Below, piece after piece: positions 45,690-53,409 of a stretch of DNA of 64,000 nt. The position numbers were made by a program, and so were the translations under genes. Location of the stretch: contig JBPOFS010000003.1 of assembly GCA_051252515.1 (NCBI GenBank), positions 310,001 through 374,000 of the forward strand, in the 5' to 3' direction. Under the pieces are notes generated by a model. That model was not told the DNA's origin, did no database searches, and saw only the letters and a list, made by a program, of their open reading frames with translations. This DNA is from UBA5078 sp051252515 (GTDB taxonomy: Bacteria; Pseudomonadota; Gammaproteobacteria; Pseudomonadales; Pseudohongiellaceae). The first letter of the stretch is position 1. Each line of letters starts with the position of its first letter.

Positions 45690-46643
45690 ATGCTAAATAT
45701 TTACGACCTCAATCAAGAAAAGTACCTCGTCGCCCGCACAGATGAGGAAATGACCGAGCCTTTGGCGCCTGCGCTATGGCTTGATCTTGTGGACCCTTCT
45801 GACGAAGAGCGCCGCCTTGTTGAAGTCCAGAATAGACAAAGCCTGCCTGAAACCGGCGATGTAGAAGAAATCGAGGCTAGTTCGCGCTCTTATCAAGATG
45901 AGGCTGGTGGCCTCCATGTCCACTCCATGTTCTTACACCATGTCGAGGACCGTCCACGAAACACCACTGTTGCCTTCACCCTGATAGGCGACCAGCTCAT
46001 TACCTTACGTGAACGAGAAATTCCCGCCTTTCGCCTATTGCGCATGCGTGCCAAACGCCAAAAAGGCTTAGCACAAGACAGCGTCGCCATTCTCTTAGCG
46101 CTGTTCGAAATCAAAATTGACGACTTAGCCGATACATTGGAAGAGGTGTACACCGGTCTCGAGAACACGAGTAACTCGGTACTGGAAGAAAACGACAACC
46201 CCATAGAAGATGCGATAGACGAGCTGGCCCGTCATGAAGACACTAACGGTAAAGTGCGTCTGTGCTTGATGGATACTCAGCGCGCCCTCACCTTCCTTTT
46301 GCGACATGGCAAATTGGCCATTGATCACGCGGAAATCGCTAGAGAATTGCTGCGCGATATTGAGTCACTATTACCGCACAACAGTTTCGTTTTTGACAAA
46401 ATTAACTTCTTGATGGATGCCGCGCTGGGTTTCATCAATATCCAACAAAACCAAATCATCAAAATATTCTCGATCGCCGCCGTGGTATTTCTACCGCCCA
46501 CATTGGTGGCAAGCGCCTATGGTATGAACTTCAAGTTTATGCCGGAGCTTGATTGGTTGTTGGGTTATCCATGGGCAATTACCTTAATGATCTTGTCTGG
46601 TATCGCGCCTTACTGGTATTTCAAACGCAAGGGCTGGTTATAA
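45690..46643 (+). CDS. corA: CorA-family magnesium/divalent cation channel
   Basis: A 317-residue pentameric inner-membrane channel for Mg2+ (also Co2+, Ni2+). The long cytosolic N-terminal region ends in the stalk helix. Two C-terminal membrane helices flank the selectivity motif YGMNFKFMPEL, where GMN and MPEL are the CorA hallmarks; the tail is basic (YFKRKGWL). The related ZntB lacks MPEL, so CorA is preferred. The M20 hydrolase follows 27 bases on. Confidence 0.88.
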   Translation: MLNIYDLNQEKYLVARTDEEMTEPLAPALWLDLVDPSDEERRLVEVQNRQSLPETGDVEEIEASSRSYQDEAGGLHVHSMFLHHVEDRPRNTTVAFTLIGDQLITLREREIPAFRLLRMRAKRQKGLAQDSVAILLALFEIKIDDLADTLEEVYTGLENTSNSVLEENDNPIEDAIDELARHEDTNGKVRLCLMDTQRALTFLLRHGKLAIDHAEIARELLRDIESLLPHNSFVFDKINFLMDAALGFINIQQNQIIKIFSIAAVVFLPPTLVASAYGMNFKFMPELDWLLGYPWAITLMILSGIAPYWYFKRKGWL

Positions 46644-46670
46644 GTCCTGCAACAATAGGGGATTCACCGC

Positions 46671-47957
46671 ATGCGCAAGACTCTCTTAGGACTTTTCTTC
46701 ACAGGTATCTCCGCCTCTATCTCAGCCCAAGACTCCGCCTTAACACTGCCAGTCCAAACTCTTGTCGATCGGGTCATGCCGCAAGTTATAGAGTGGCGTC
46801 GTGATTTTCATCAACACCCAGAGTTAGGCAACCGCGAATTTCGCACCTCTGGCATTGTGGCAGAATACCTTGAACACTTAGGCTTAGAAGTACGCACAGG
46901 CATCGCCCATACTGGCGTCGTCGCGGTACTACACGGTGGCCGCCCAGGCCCTGTTGTTGCGTTGCGTGCGGACATGGACGCCTTGCCAGTGGTCGAACAA
47001 GTCAATTTACCTTTCGCCTCAACCCAGCGTACTCAATACAACGGACAAGATGTCGGTGTTATGCACGCCTGTGGTCACGACAACCATGTTGCAATCTTAA
47101 TGGGCGTCGCTGGTGTACTCGCGCAAATGCAAGAAACCCTACCTGGCACTGTATTATTTGTTTTCCAACCCGCTGAAGAAGGCGCGCCAGAGGGTGAGGA
47201 AGGCGGTGCAAATTTAATGCTAAAGGAAGGCATTTTTGCAGACCCTCGACCAGACGCAGTATTTGGCCTGCATGTTTCGCCTATCCCAGTAGGCGCTATC
47301 GCGGTGCGCAAAGAAGGGATGATGGCCTCCTCTGATGAATTCAAGATCACCGTTAATGGCCAACAAACCCATGGGGCACAACCTTGGGCAGGAGTCGACC
47401 CTATCGTTGTCGCCTCGCAAATTGTTTTAGGGCTGCAAACAATTACTAGCCGACAACTCAATGTGACATTAACGCCATCAATCGTCACGGTGGGAGCTAT
47501 CAACGGCGGTATGCGAAATAACATCATTCCAGAATCTGTAGAAATGATAGGAACCATCCGCACTTTCGATGCCGACACCCGTGCCGATATTCATGAGCGT
47601 ATCACCCGCACAGCCACACAGATCGCCGCCAGTGCAGGCGCCAGCGCGGATGTTGAAATTAATATTGGCTACCCTGTTACGCGCAATGATTCGGCATTAA
47701 CAGAAAGGATGATGCCGACACTACGACGCGCGGTAGGCCCAGGATTGGCCGAGTCACCTCGCGTCACCGGTGCAGAAGATTTCTCTTATTTCGCCGAAGA
47801 AGTCCCAGGAATGTTTTTCTTTTTGGGCGTAGCACCCGATAACCCCGAGCTCGTATTCCCTAACCATTCCCCTAATTTTTTCGCAGACGAACGCGCACTG
47901 CCCATCGGAGTACAAACGATGACAGCGTTGGCTTTAGATTTTTTAAACGGGGAATAA
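46671..47957 (+). CDS. Exported M20 amidohydrolase (amino-acylase/hippurate hydrolase type)
   Basis: A 428-residue periplasmic metal-dependent hydrolase. The signal peptide runs to about AQD at 20. The amidohydrolase core has RRDFHQHPELG, ADMDALPV, MHACGHDNHVAIL (metal-binding Cys and His), and EEGAPEGEEGG. The C-terminal metal ligand His is in FPNHSPNFF. Family members remove N-acyl groups from amino acids or act as hippurate or IAA-amino-acid hydrolases; export is seen in a subset. It may feed on N-acyl amino acids or peptides. Confidence 0.82.
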   Translation: MRKTLLGLFFTGISASISAQDSALTLPVQTLVDRVMPQVIEWRRDFHQHPELGNREFRTSGIVAEYLEHLGLEVRTGIAHTGVVAVLHGGRPGPVVALRADMDALPVVEQVNLPFASTQRTQYNGQDVGVMHACGHDNHVAILMGVAGVLAQMQETLPGTVLFVFQPAEEGAPEGEEGGANLMLKEGIFADPRPDAVFGLHVSPIPVGAIAVRKEGMMASSDEFKITVNGQQTHGAQPWAGVDPIVVASQIVLGLQTITSRQLNVTLTPSIVTVGAINGGMRNNIIPESVEMIGTIRTFDADTRADIHERITRTATQIAASAGASADVEINIGYPVTRNDSALTERMMPTLRRAVGPGLAESPRVTGAEDFSYFAEEVPGMFFFLGVAPDNPELVFPNHSPNFFADERALPIGVQTMTALALDFLNGE

Positions 47958-47963
47958 AACAAA

Positions 47964-47999
47964 CTGCACTAGCGCTGCAATATCGCAGGCTAGTGCAAT
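47964..47999. terminator. Hairpin between convergent genes
   Basis: TGCACTAGC (47965-47973) and GCTAGTGCA (47989-47997) form a perfect 9-bp stem with a 15-base loop between the convergent M20 gene and the unknown exported gene. It has no long T run, so termination is likely but not certain. Confidence 0.45.
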
Positions 48000-48009
48000 T
48001 AACTAAGCC

Positions 48010-48801
48010 TTATAATTGCAAAGTAGCAATTTCGATACGAGAGGCCGCACCGTAAATAACAGAAGGCTCTGTCGTTAATGTCGATGGCGCACGTAGGCCA
48101 GGCCAAATAGGCAGCAATGAATCTAGCTGTGTACTGATCGCCATGAGCGCCGCACTGTTATCACTCAGCGTTTCAAGTTGAGCAAACTTCTCTTTGGCAA
48201 TACGAACAAATCCTAAAGAGTCTTGATACTCATGTTCGTTCTCTAGCTGACCCTCATCACCTACGGCAATGTCATACTCTGCCGCAGCAGTACGGACTAG
48301 GTCGACCATTACAGTACCCAATGTGCGAGCATTAAGATCGCTGACCACGTTCTCTGCATCGGTAATTGCGCTCAACAATGCTGAGTAAGCAGCTTCCACT
48401 TCGGCGATTGCTTTTTGCTGTGTCACAGCGCTCGCAAGCCCTTCCAACTGATCAGCAAAATCTAAAGCCCCACGAGATTCCATGGCCGGTAATAAATCCG
48501 TATATAGCTCGTCGCCTGGGTGTTTCATATGAGTCGCTGAGGCGTCCATCTCTCTTTCACGGTAAAGATTGACCCCCACATTCAAATGCCCACGAATAAA
48601 AGAAAGCTGTGCTAAATACACTGCATCATCGGCAATCGCATCAGCAGTGCTCGCACCTTCGCCGCCCTCTCCTCCTTCATCTGCCATGGCGTCCATGTCA
48701 TGACCCATATCGTTTTGGTCACTATTGGTTCCCATATAAAACGCGGCACTTGCCACAACAACCACGCCCAAACCAAGCCATACTCTATTTCTGATTTCCA
48801 T
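48010..48801 (-). CDS. Membrane-anchored protein of unknown function, near a Fur-like box
   Basis: A 263-residue protein with one N-terminal membrane helix (VWLGLGVVVVASAAFYMG), an Asp/Met/Gly/Glu-rich stretch (NDMGHDMDAMADEGGEGGEG) and a helical domain. Potential metal-binding residues include MKHPGDELYTDLLPAMESRG. The frame is open to 48885, but the ATG at 48801 with GGAG in front starts just before the membrane helix. The divergent partner is a PiuC-like hydroxylase, and a Fur-like box sits between them, so iron-linked expression is plausible. No family is recognised. Confidence 0.65.
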   Translation of the reverse strand: MEIRNRVWLGLGVVVVASAAFYMGTNSDQNDMGHDMDAMADEGGEGGEGASTADAIADDAVYLAQLSFIRGHLNVGVNLYREREMDASATHMKHPGDELYTDLLPAMESRGALDFADQLEGLASAVTQQKAIAEVEAAYSALLSAITDAENVVSDLNARTLGTVMVDLVRTAAAEYDIAVGDEGQLENEHEYQDSLGFVRIAKEKFAQLETLSDNSAALMAISTQLDSLLPIWPGLRAPSTLTTEPSVIYGAASRIEIATLQL

Positions 48802-48889
48802 AGCATCTCCGCAAGCACATAAGGCAATATCACAGGGGGTTTGAAATTCTTGCAAACGCCCACTAAACTGGATCGCACTATACACCTAA

Positions 48890-48904
48890 CAAGAATCATT
48901 CTCA
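48890..48904. promoter_or_regulatory. Fur-box-like operator
   Basis: On the minus strand TGAGAATGATTCTTG matches 11 of the 14 defined positions of the 7-1-7 Fur consensus TGATAATNATTATCA. It lies 17 bases before the hydroxylase ATG and about 90 before the divergent unknown gene. Iron-responsive control is inferred. Confidence 0.6.
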
Positions 48905-48920
48905 ATTGAGATATATCAAC

Positions 48921-49586
48921 ATGTTGCTACAGATTGCCCAAGCCATTCCACCCGAGCTCCTTACCCAGTGTCTCGCTTTGACCAAAGATGGCACTTCCTT
49001 TGTCGATGGAAGGGATACGGCTGGTTGGCATGCTCGGGAGCGCAAGCATAACTTGCAGGCTCGCCCTAGCGTTGCGGTGGATGCGTTATTGAAGCAGGTA
49101 GAGAAAGCCTTGCTCCGGCATGAGTTAGTCGCTGCAGCGGCGCGGCCTAAGAATATTGTTCGAATGCAGCTAAGCCGCTACGAAAAAGGAATGTCCTATG
49201 GCGCTCATGTTGATGATGCCATTATGCAAGGCCAGCGTACCGATCTGTCCTTTACCCTCTTCTTAAACCCGCCTGAAGCCTATGAAGGTGGTGCGCTGGT
49301 GATTGATGAAGCGGCAGGTGAGCGAGCCTTTAGGATGGAGGCTGGCGCATTGTTGCTATACCCTTCAACCACCCTGCATCGAGTCGAAGAGGTCACTAGC
49401 GGAGAACGCTTAGTGATAGTCGGATGGATTCGTAGCTACATCCCTAGTGCGCAAGACCGAGAGTTACTATTCGACCTTGAGCGCATTATCGCCATGCATC
49501 GGCAACAAGCCGGTCAAGAAAGCCCTGCTTTGGAGTTACTCTTGAAGACCAGAAGCAATTTATTACGTCGATGGGCCCAAGACTGA
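48921..49586 (+). CDS. PKHD-type Fe(II)/2-oxoglutarate hydroxylase (PiuC/YbiX family)
   Basis: A 221-residue non-haem iron dioxygenase. The HxD motif is YGAHVDDAIM, the distal iron ligand is His in TTLHRVEEV, and the 2-oxoglutarate-binding Arg is in SGERLVIVGW. PiuC/YbiX genes are commonly iron-regulated and sit beside TonB-dependent receptors; here no receptor is adjacent, but a Fur-like box lies just upstream. The frame begins at TTG 48906; ATG 48921 (MLLQIAQAIPP) aligns with the family start. The biological substrate is unsettled. Confidence 0.85.
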   Translation: MLLQIAQAIPPELLTQCLALTKDGTSFVDGRDTAGWHARERKHNLQARPSVAVDALLKQVEKALLRHELVAAAARPKNIVRMQLSRYEKGMSYGAHVDDAIMQGQRTDLSFTLFLNPPEAYEGGALVIDEAAGERAFRMEAGALLLYPSTTLHRVEEVTSGERLVIVGWIRSYIPSAQDRELLFDLERIIAMHRQQAGQESPALELLLKTRSNLLRRWAQD

Positions 49587-49635
49587 TCGATTGACCAAGC
49601 CCAGATGAAGTCACTTTTTTCACAGGAATCTATCA

Positions 49636-50253
49636 ATGCTTAAATTTTACTATGCACCGAAGACATGCGCCCTTGCTGTTCACCTAGCGCTAGAACACAT
49701 TGGCGCGCCTTATGAGGCGATACAGCTCGATTTCAGCCAACAATCCCAACGCTCACCTGAATTCTTAAGTATTAATCCTAAGGGACGCGTACCCGCTATC
49801 GTCACAGACGAAGGGATCTTGACCGAAACGCCAGCATTACTGCTTTACCTTTGTCAGCGTCATCCAGAGGCCGAGCTAGCGCCTTTAGACGATAATTTCG
49901 CGACAGCACAAATGCAGGCTTTCAATAGTTACTTATGCGCTACCGTTCACGTGGCCCATGCTCATCGCGTGCGCGGCATTCGCTGGGCAGATGATGAAAA
50001 CGCCATTGAGTCGATGAAGAAGAAGGTGCCTCAATCAATGGGCGATGCCATGGCCTTGATCGAAAACGGCATGCTCAAAGGCCCTTGGGTGATGGGCGAA
50101 CAATACACCGTTGCCGACATGTACTTATACACTATCTCCAATTGGCTAGAGGGTGATGGCGTCGACATCAGTAAACTGCCAAGAGTCATTGCTCATCGAG
50201 AAAAAATGGCGAATGACCCTCTTATACAGAAACTAACAGCCCTTTACGCTTAA
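49636..50253 (+). CDS. Glutathione S-transferase family protein
   Basis: A 205-residue cytosolic GST. The thioredoxin-fold domain starts MLKFYYAPKTCALAVHLALEHIG; NPKGRVPAIV holds the cis-Pro and ETPALLLYL the glutathione-contacting residues. The helical C-terminal domain has MGEQYTVADMYLYTISNWL, with the N-capping box Thr-Val-Ala-Asp. AGGA precedes the start. The Cys in KTCALAVHLALE suggests a beta-class-like enzyme. The substrate is unknown. Confidence 0.85.
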   Translation: MLKFYYAPKTCALAVHLALEHIGAPYEAIQLDFSQQSQRSPEFLSINPKGRVPAIVTDEGILTETPALLLYLCQRHPEAELAPLDDNFATAQMQAFNSYLCATVHVAHAHRVRGIRWADDENAIESMKKKVPQSMGDAMALIENGMLKGPWVMGEQYTVADMYLYTISNWLEGDGVDISKLPRVIAHREKMANDPLIQKLTALYA

Positions 50254-50265
50254 GCCACTGCCCTG

Positions 50266-50292
50266 TGAGCATCAGTTATAAATTGATGCTCA
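50266..50292. terminator. Hairpin at convergent gene ends
   Basis: TGAGCATCA (50266-50274) and TGATGCTCA (50284-50292) form a perfect 9-bp stem over a 9-base A/T-rich loop. It spans the stop of the small minus-strand gene and follows the GST stop. There is no T run. Confidence 0.4.
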
Positions 50293-50497
50293 TTGGATGG
50301 CGGGCGCTAATAGACACATCCCCCCAAAGCATCAATAAGGCCTCTTCCTCGCCATCATTGTCTGCGCTCCTCTGGTCGACCGGATAGAGTGTGTCAAAGC
50401 AGTCCTGTGATCGTCCATCCTTGGCCTGCTGCTCCCGTGCAACACCCGCTGAAAACTCAACTGACTGCAACGCATTGTCGTTTAACTTTGCTAGCAT
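50276..50497 (-). CDS. Small acidic protein of unknown function
   Basis: A 73-residue protein beginning MLAKLNDNALQSVEFS, with an acidic middle (RSADNDGEEEALL) and no membrane segment. GGAG lies 9 bases before the ATG at 50497; the open frame reaches an upstream GTG (50518) that overlaps this site. It is convergent with the GST gene. Nothing in the sequence identifies a function. Confidence 0.5.
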   Translation of the reverse strand: MLAKLNDNALQSVEFSAGVAREQQAKDGRSQDCFDTLYPVDQRSADNDGEEEALLMLWGDVSISARHPMSINL

Positions 50498-50714
50498 AAT
50501 CTCAAACTCCTTTATCACGTACTCTATCTGATCGTGGTGACTACTATGCCTAAGAAATGTGGCAGTCTGATGTAAGGATTCAGGCAGATTGTGTTTTTTT
50601 CACCCTAAACGAATGATTGTTGCCTATGGTGGATGCTTCCGTGCATTTCACCTTTCGCGTACGATGTCCAAGTGGCTAGACTTTCTCAACCCGCAGAAAA
50701 TCAGGATCATCGCT

Positions 50715-51794
50715 ATGAATAAAAAGAATAAATTCAATACCGCGGTACTGAGCCTCATTGGCTCTGGAGTATTATTAAGCGTTTTCGGCTTTGTGAACGC
50801 ACAAGGGGAACCCCCTACTGTTATCGAAACCAGCTCCCACATCTTCACGCAGATGGCCGATGGCGTTTATCAGATAACCGGCACTGGGGAAGTCTTCGTG
50901 ATGAGCAATGCACTGATGATTGTCGGAGACGACGATGTCCTATTAGTGGATTCTCACGTGACCCCGAATGCCGCCAATGCCTTATTACGTTCGGTACAGG
51001 CAGTCACTGACAAGCCTGTACGGTACTTGGTGAACTCGCATTATCATTTCGATCATGCACACGGCAATCAAGTATTCCCTAATCAAGTGGAAATCATCGG
51101 CCATAGTTTCACGCGCCAAAAGCTCAACGGGGAGCTAGGCAATGTTTTAACTGAGAACACGATGGTGAGCTTTACCGAAGGCGTGCCAGCCTTAGTGGAA
51201 AACCTACGCGAACGACTAGAAGCGGCCACGACGGACACCCAGCGCACCAACTTGGCAGCCCAATTGAAATACCAAGAGGAGCATATGATGTCCTTGCGGG
51301 AAATTGTGCCTACTCCGCCAAACATTACACTTGAAACAAAAATGACGCTCTACCAAGACGTCGGTGGCGGTAGTCGCGAAATTCAAATCCTGCATTTAGG
51401 TAAAGCCCATACTGCCGGCGATGTAGTCGTGTTCCTGCCGGCTGAAAGGCTCGTATTTACCGGCGATATGATGTTGCCTTTTCTTGCCTATATGGGTGAT
51501 AGCCATCCCGTAGAGTGGGTCGATACGCTAGAAGCCCTAAAGGACATCGAGTTTGATGTGATCTTGCCAGGACACGGCGCGCCGTTCCAAGACAAAGAGA
51601 TCATCAGCCATTTCCAAGCCTACCTGACTGATTTATGGCAAAAGACCGAAGCCATGAAAGCTAGAGGGATGACTGTTGCACAGACCGCTGCCCAGATTGA
51701 TCTTAGTAATCATGCGCAGAACTACGCGCAGTTAAGCTCCCCCGGCGCGGATCCGCGTGCAATTCAACGCATTTACACATTGCTGGACCAATAA
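50715..51794 (+). CDS. Exported MBL-fold metallo-hydrolase
   Basis: A 359-residue metallo-beta-lactamase-fold protein with a signal peptide (LSLIGSGVLLSVFGFVNAQ). The zinc motif HxHxDH appears as HYHFDHAHGN; later ligands are in GKAHTAGDVVVF, TGDMMLP and LPGHGAPF. This resembles exported MBL proteins of the SoxH/quinoprotein-relay type rather than true beta-lactamases. An inserted helical segment (about 135-165) lies between metal sites. The upstream frame extends to 50589, but ATG 50715 starts the signal peptide. A strong terminator follows. Confidence 0.82.
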   Translation: MNKKNKFNTAVLSLIGSGVLLSVFGFVNAQGEPPTVIETSSHIFTQMADGVYQITGTGEVFVMSNALMIVGDDDVLLVDSHVTPNAANALLRSVQAVTDKPVRYLVNSHYHFDHAHGNQVFPNQVEIIGHSFTRQKLNGELGNVLTENTMVSFTEGVPALVENLRERLEAATTDTQRTNLAAQLKYQEEHMMSLREIVPTPPNITLETKMTLYQDVGGGSREIQILHLGKAHTAGDVVVFLPAERLVFTGDMMLPFLAYMGDSHPVEWVDTLEALKDIEFDVILPGHGAPFQDKEIISHFQAYLTDLWQKTEAMKARGMTVAQTAAQIDLSNHAQNYAQLSSPGADPRAIQRIYTLLDQ

Positions 51795-51803
51795 AACGCC
51801 CAT

Positions 51804-51854
51804 AAAAAAACGCCTGCAAACGATACTTTTTCGCATCGCTTGCAGGCGTTTTTT
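51804..51854. terminator. Bidirectional terminator
   Basis: AAAAAACGCCTGCAA and TTGCAGGCGTTTTTT pair in a long stem around a loop, with A and T tracts at the two sides. It ends both the MBL gene and the convergent dipeptidase gene. Confidence 0.9.
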
Positions 51855-51868
51855 ATTGTACCGAATAA

Positions 51869-53230
51869 TTACTCTTGTTGAATCTCAGCGGCTATGCGCT
51901 GTACATCGTCAAGGACGCGTAGCAAATTGCCACTCCACATCTTGTCGATTGCCTCTTCTGAGTAACCGCGACGCACGAGCTCAAGTGTCACGTTGAAAGT
52001 TTCAGAAGCATCATTCCAACCAGACACCCCACCACCACCATCGAAATCTGAACTAATACCAACGTGGTCAATCCCAATCAGATCAACCATGTAATCGATG
52101 TGATCAACAAAATCAGCCACATCTACTGGCGGAGCAATCGCATCAACTTCTGCGGCGATACGTGGCTCAACAATAGAATCTAGTTGATCGACCAACGCAT
52201 CATATGCGCTGCGCTGCATATCATTCATCGCACGAACTGCAGCAAAATCTTGCAGTTCAAACCCAAGTGTTTCCGCCACGCTCGCACGTAACTGTACCAA
52301 CAGCGCACGATTGGCACTATTTTTTTCAGTGTTTAGGTAACTTCGAAACGCAGTGGCTTGCACCACGCCGCCATTGTCACGCACTGCCAAAAGTTGCTCA
52401 TCGTCCATATTGCGGCTGACATCGTTCATCGCACGTGCAGACGTATGAGAGGCGATCACTGGCGCTCGTGTTAATGACAACACTTCCATATTAGAAGTCT
52501 TCGCAGGATGGGAAAGGTCAATCATAATGCCCCAACGGTTAAGCTCGGCAACAGCTTCGCGACCAAGATCACTTAGACCATTATGCAACCAAACACCATC
52601 ACGCTCTCCAGTATTAGAGTCAGCGAATTGACTGTGTCCGTTGTGCGAAAGCGAGGCATAACGTGCGCCCATTTCCTGGTACCGTTTTACGTTGCCCAAA
52701 TCCAAACCCATTGGGTAGGCATTCTCGACACCGATCATCGCGACCTTCTTGCCTTCACCGGCAATACGACGCACATCATCAGAGGTATAAGCCACTTCAA
52801 TCGTATCAGGAGCAAACTGCTCCGCTAGACGGTGAATGGCCGAGAACTTGTCTAACGCGTTCTCTTCGGCAGCAGCATACCCTTCAGGCGTCAATGGACC
52901 CTGGCCGGTATAGACGATGAACCAGGCCACATCCAAGCCCCCTTCAATCATCTTAGGCAGATTCACTTGCGTGTCTAAGTCTGAAGTATAGTTGTTGCCT
53001 TCCATGAAGTTAGCCGTATTGATATCGGCATGGGTATCCAATGTGATCACACGATCATGAATACCACGGGCTCGAGCGATCAATTGCGATTCGGTTTCAG
53101 AGGCATTTGTGGCGGCCGGCGCTTCTACCGCTGCGGGAGTCGGTGCCGGGGTGTTCGTAGTTTGTTCAGCGGGGCTGCATGCGGCAAGCAGCAACGTACC
53201 TGCCATCAATAGTGTCGCTTTATTGGACAT
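51869..53230 (-). CDS. Membrane dipeptidase (M19) lipoprotein
   Basis: A 453-residue zinc dipeptidase of the renal dipeptidase family. The lipobox is LLLAACSPAE, then a Thr/Ala/Pro linker. Metal-binding residues include TLDTHADIN (HxD), IGVENAYP, LSHNGHSQF, IDLSHPAK and IASHTSARAM. C-terminal DHVGISSDFDGG matches the family. It cleaves dipeptides, including ones with a D-residue, at the periplasmic side. It lies among several exported hydrolases that could scavenge peptides and N-acyl compounds. Confidence 0.88.
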   Translation of the reverse strand: MSNKATLLMAGTLLLAACSPAEQTTNTPAPTPAAVEAPAATNASETESQLIARARGIHDRVITLDTHADINTANFMEGNNYTSDLDTQVNLPKMIEGGLDVAWFIVYTGQGPLTPEGYAAAEENALDKFSAIHRLAEQFAPDTIEVAYTSDDVRRIAGEGKKVAMIGVENAYPMGLDLGNVKRYQEMGARYASLSHNGHSQFADSNTGERDGVWLHNGLSDLGREAVAELNRWGIMIDLSHPAKTSNMEVLSLTRAPVIASHTSARAMNDVSRNMDDEQLLAVRDNGGVVQATAFRSYLNTEKNSANRALLVQLRASVAETLGFELQDFAAVRAMNDMQRSAYDALVDQLDSIVEPRIAAEVDAIAPPVDVADFVDHIDYMVDLIGIDHVGISSDFDGGGGVSGWNDASETFNVTLELVRRGYSEEAIDKMWSGNLLRVLDDVQRIAAEIQQE

Positions 53231-53409
53231 AAGGGGAGTCTCTGCGTAAATGAAAAAGTCGCCAACATCCTAGCAGCGCTAAAAGGGTTTTAAAAGCAGC
53301 ATTCTCGGGCGATTACGGTTTCCTCGCAAGACAACTTCCGTTTTCCCTTAGAATCAGGTTTACTTCTAGCATCCTCAGTCAAAATGATAATAAATCGATG
53401 GAGATGCCC

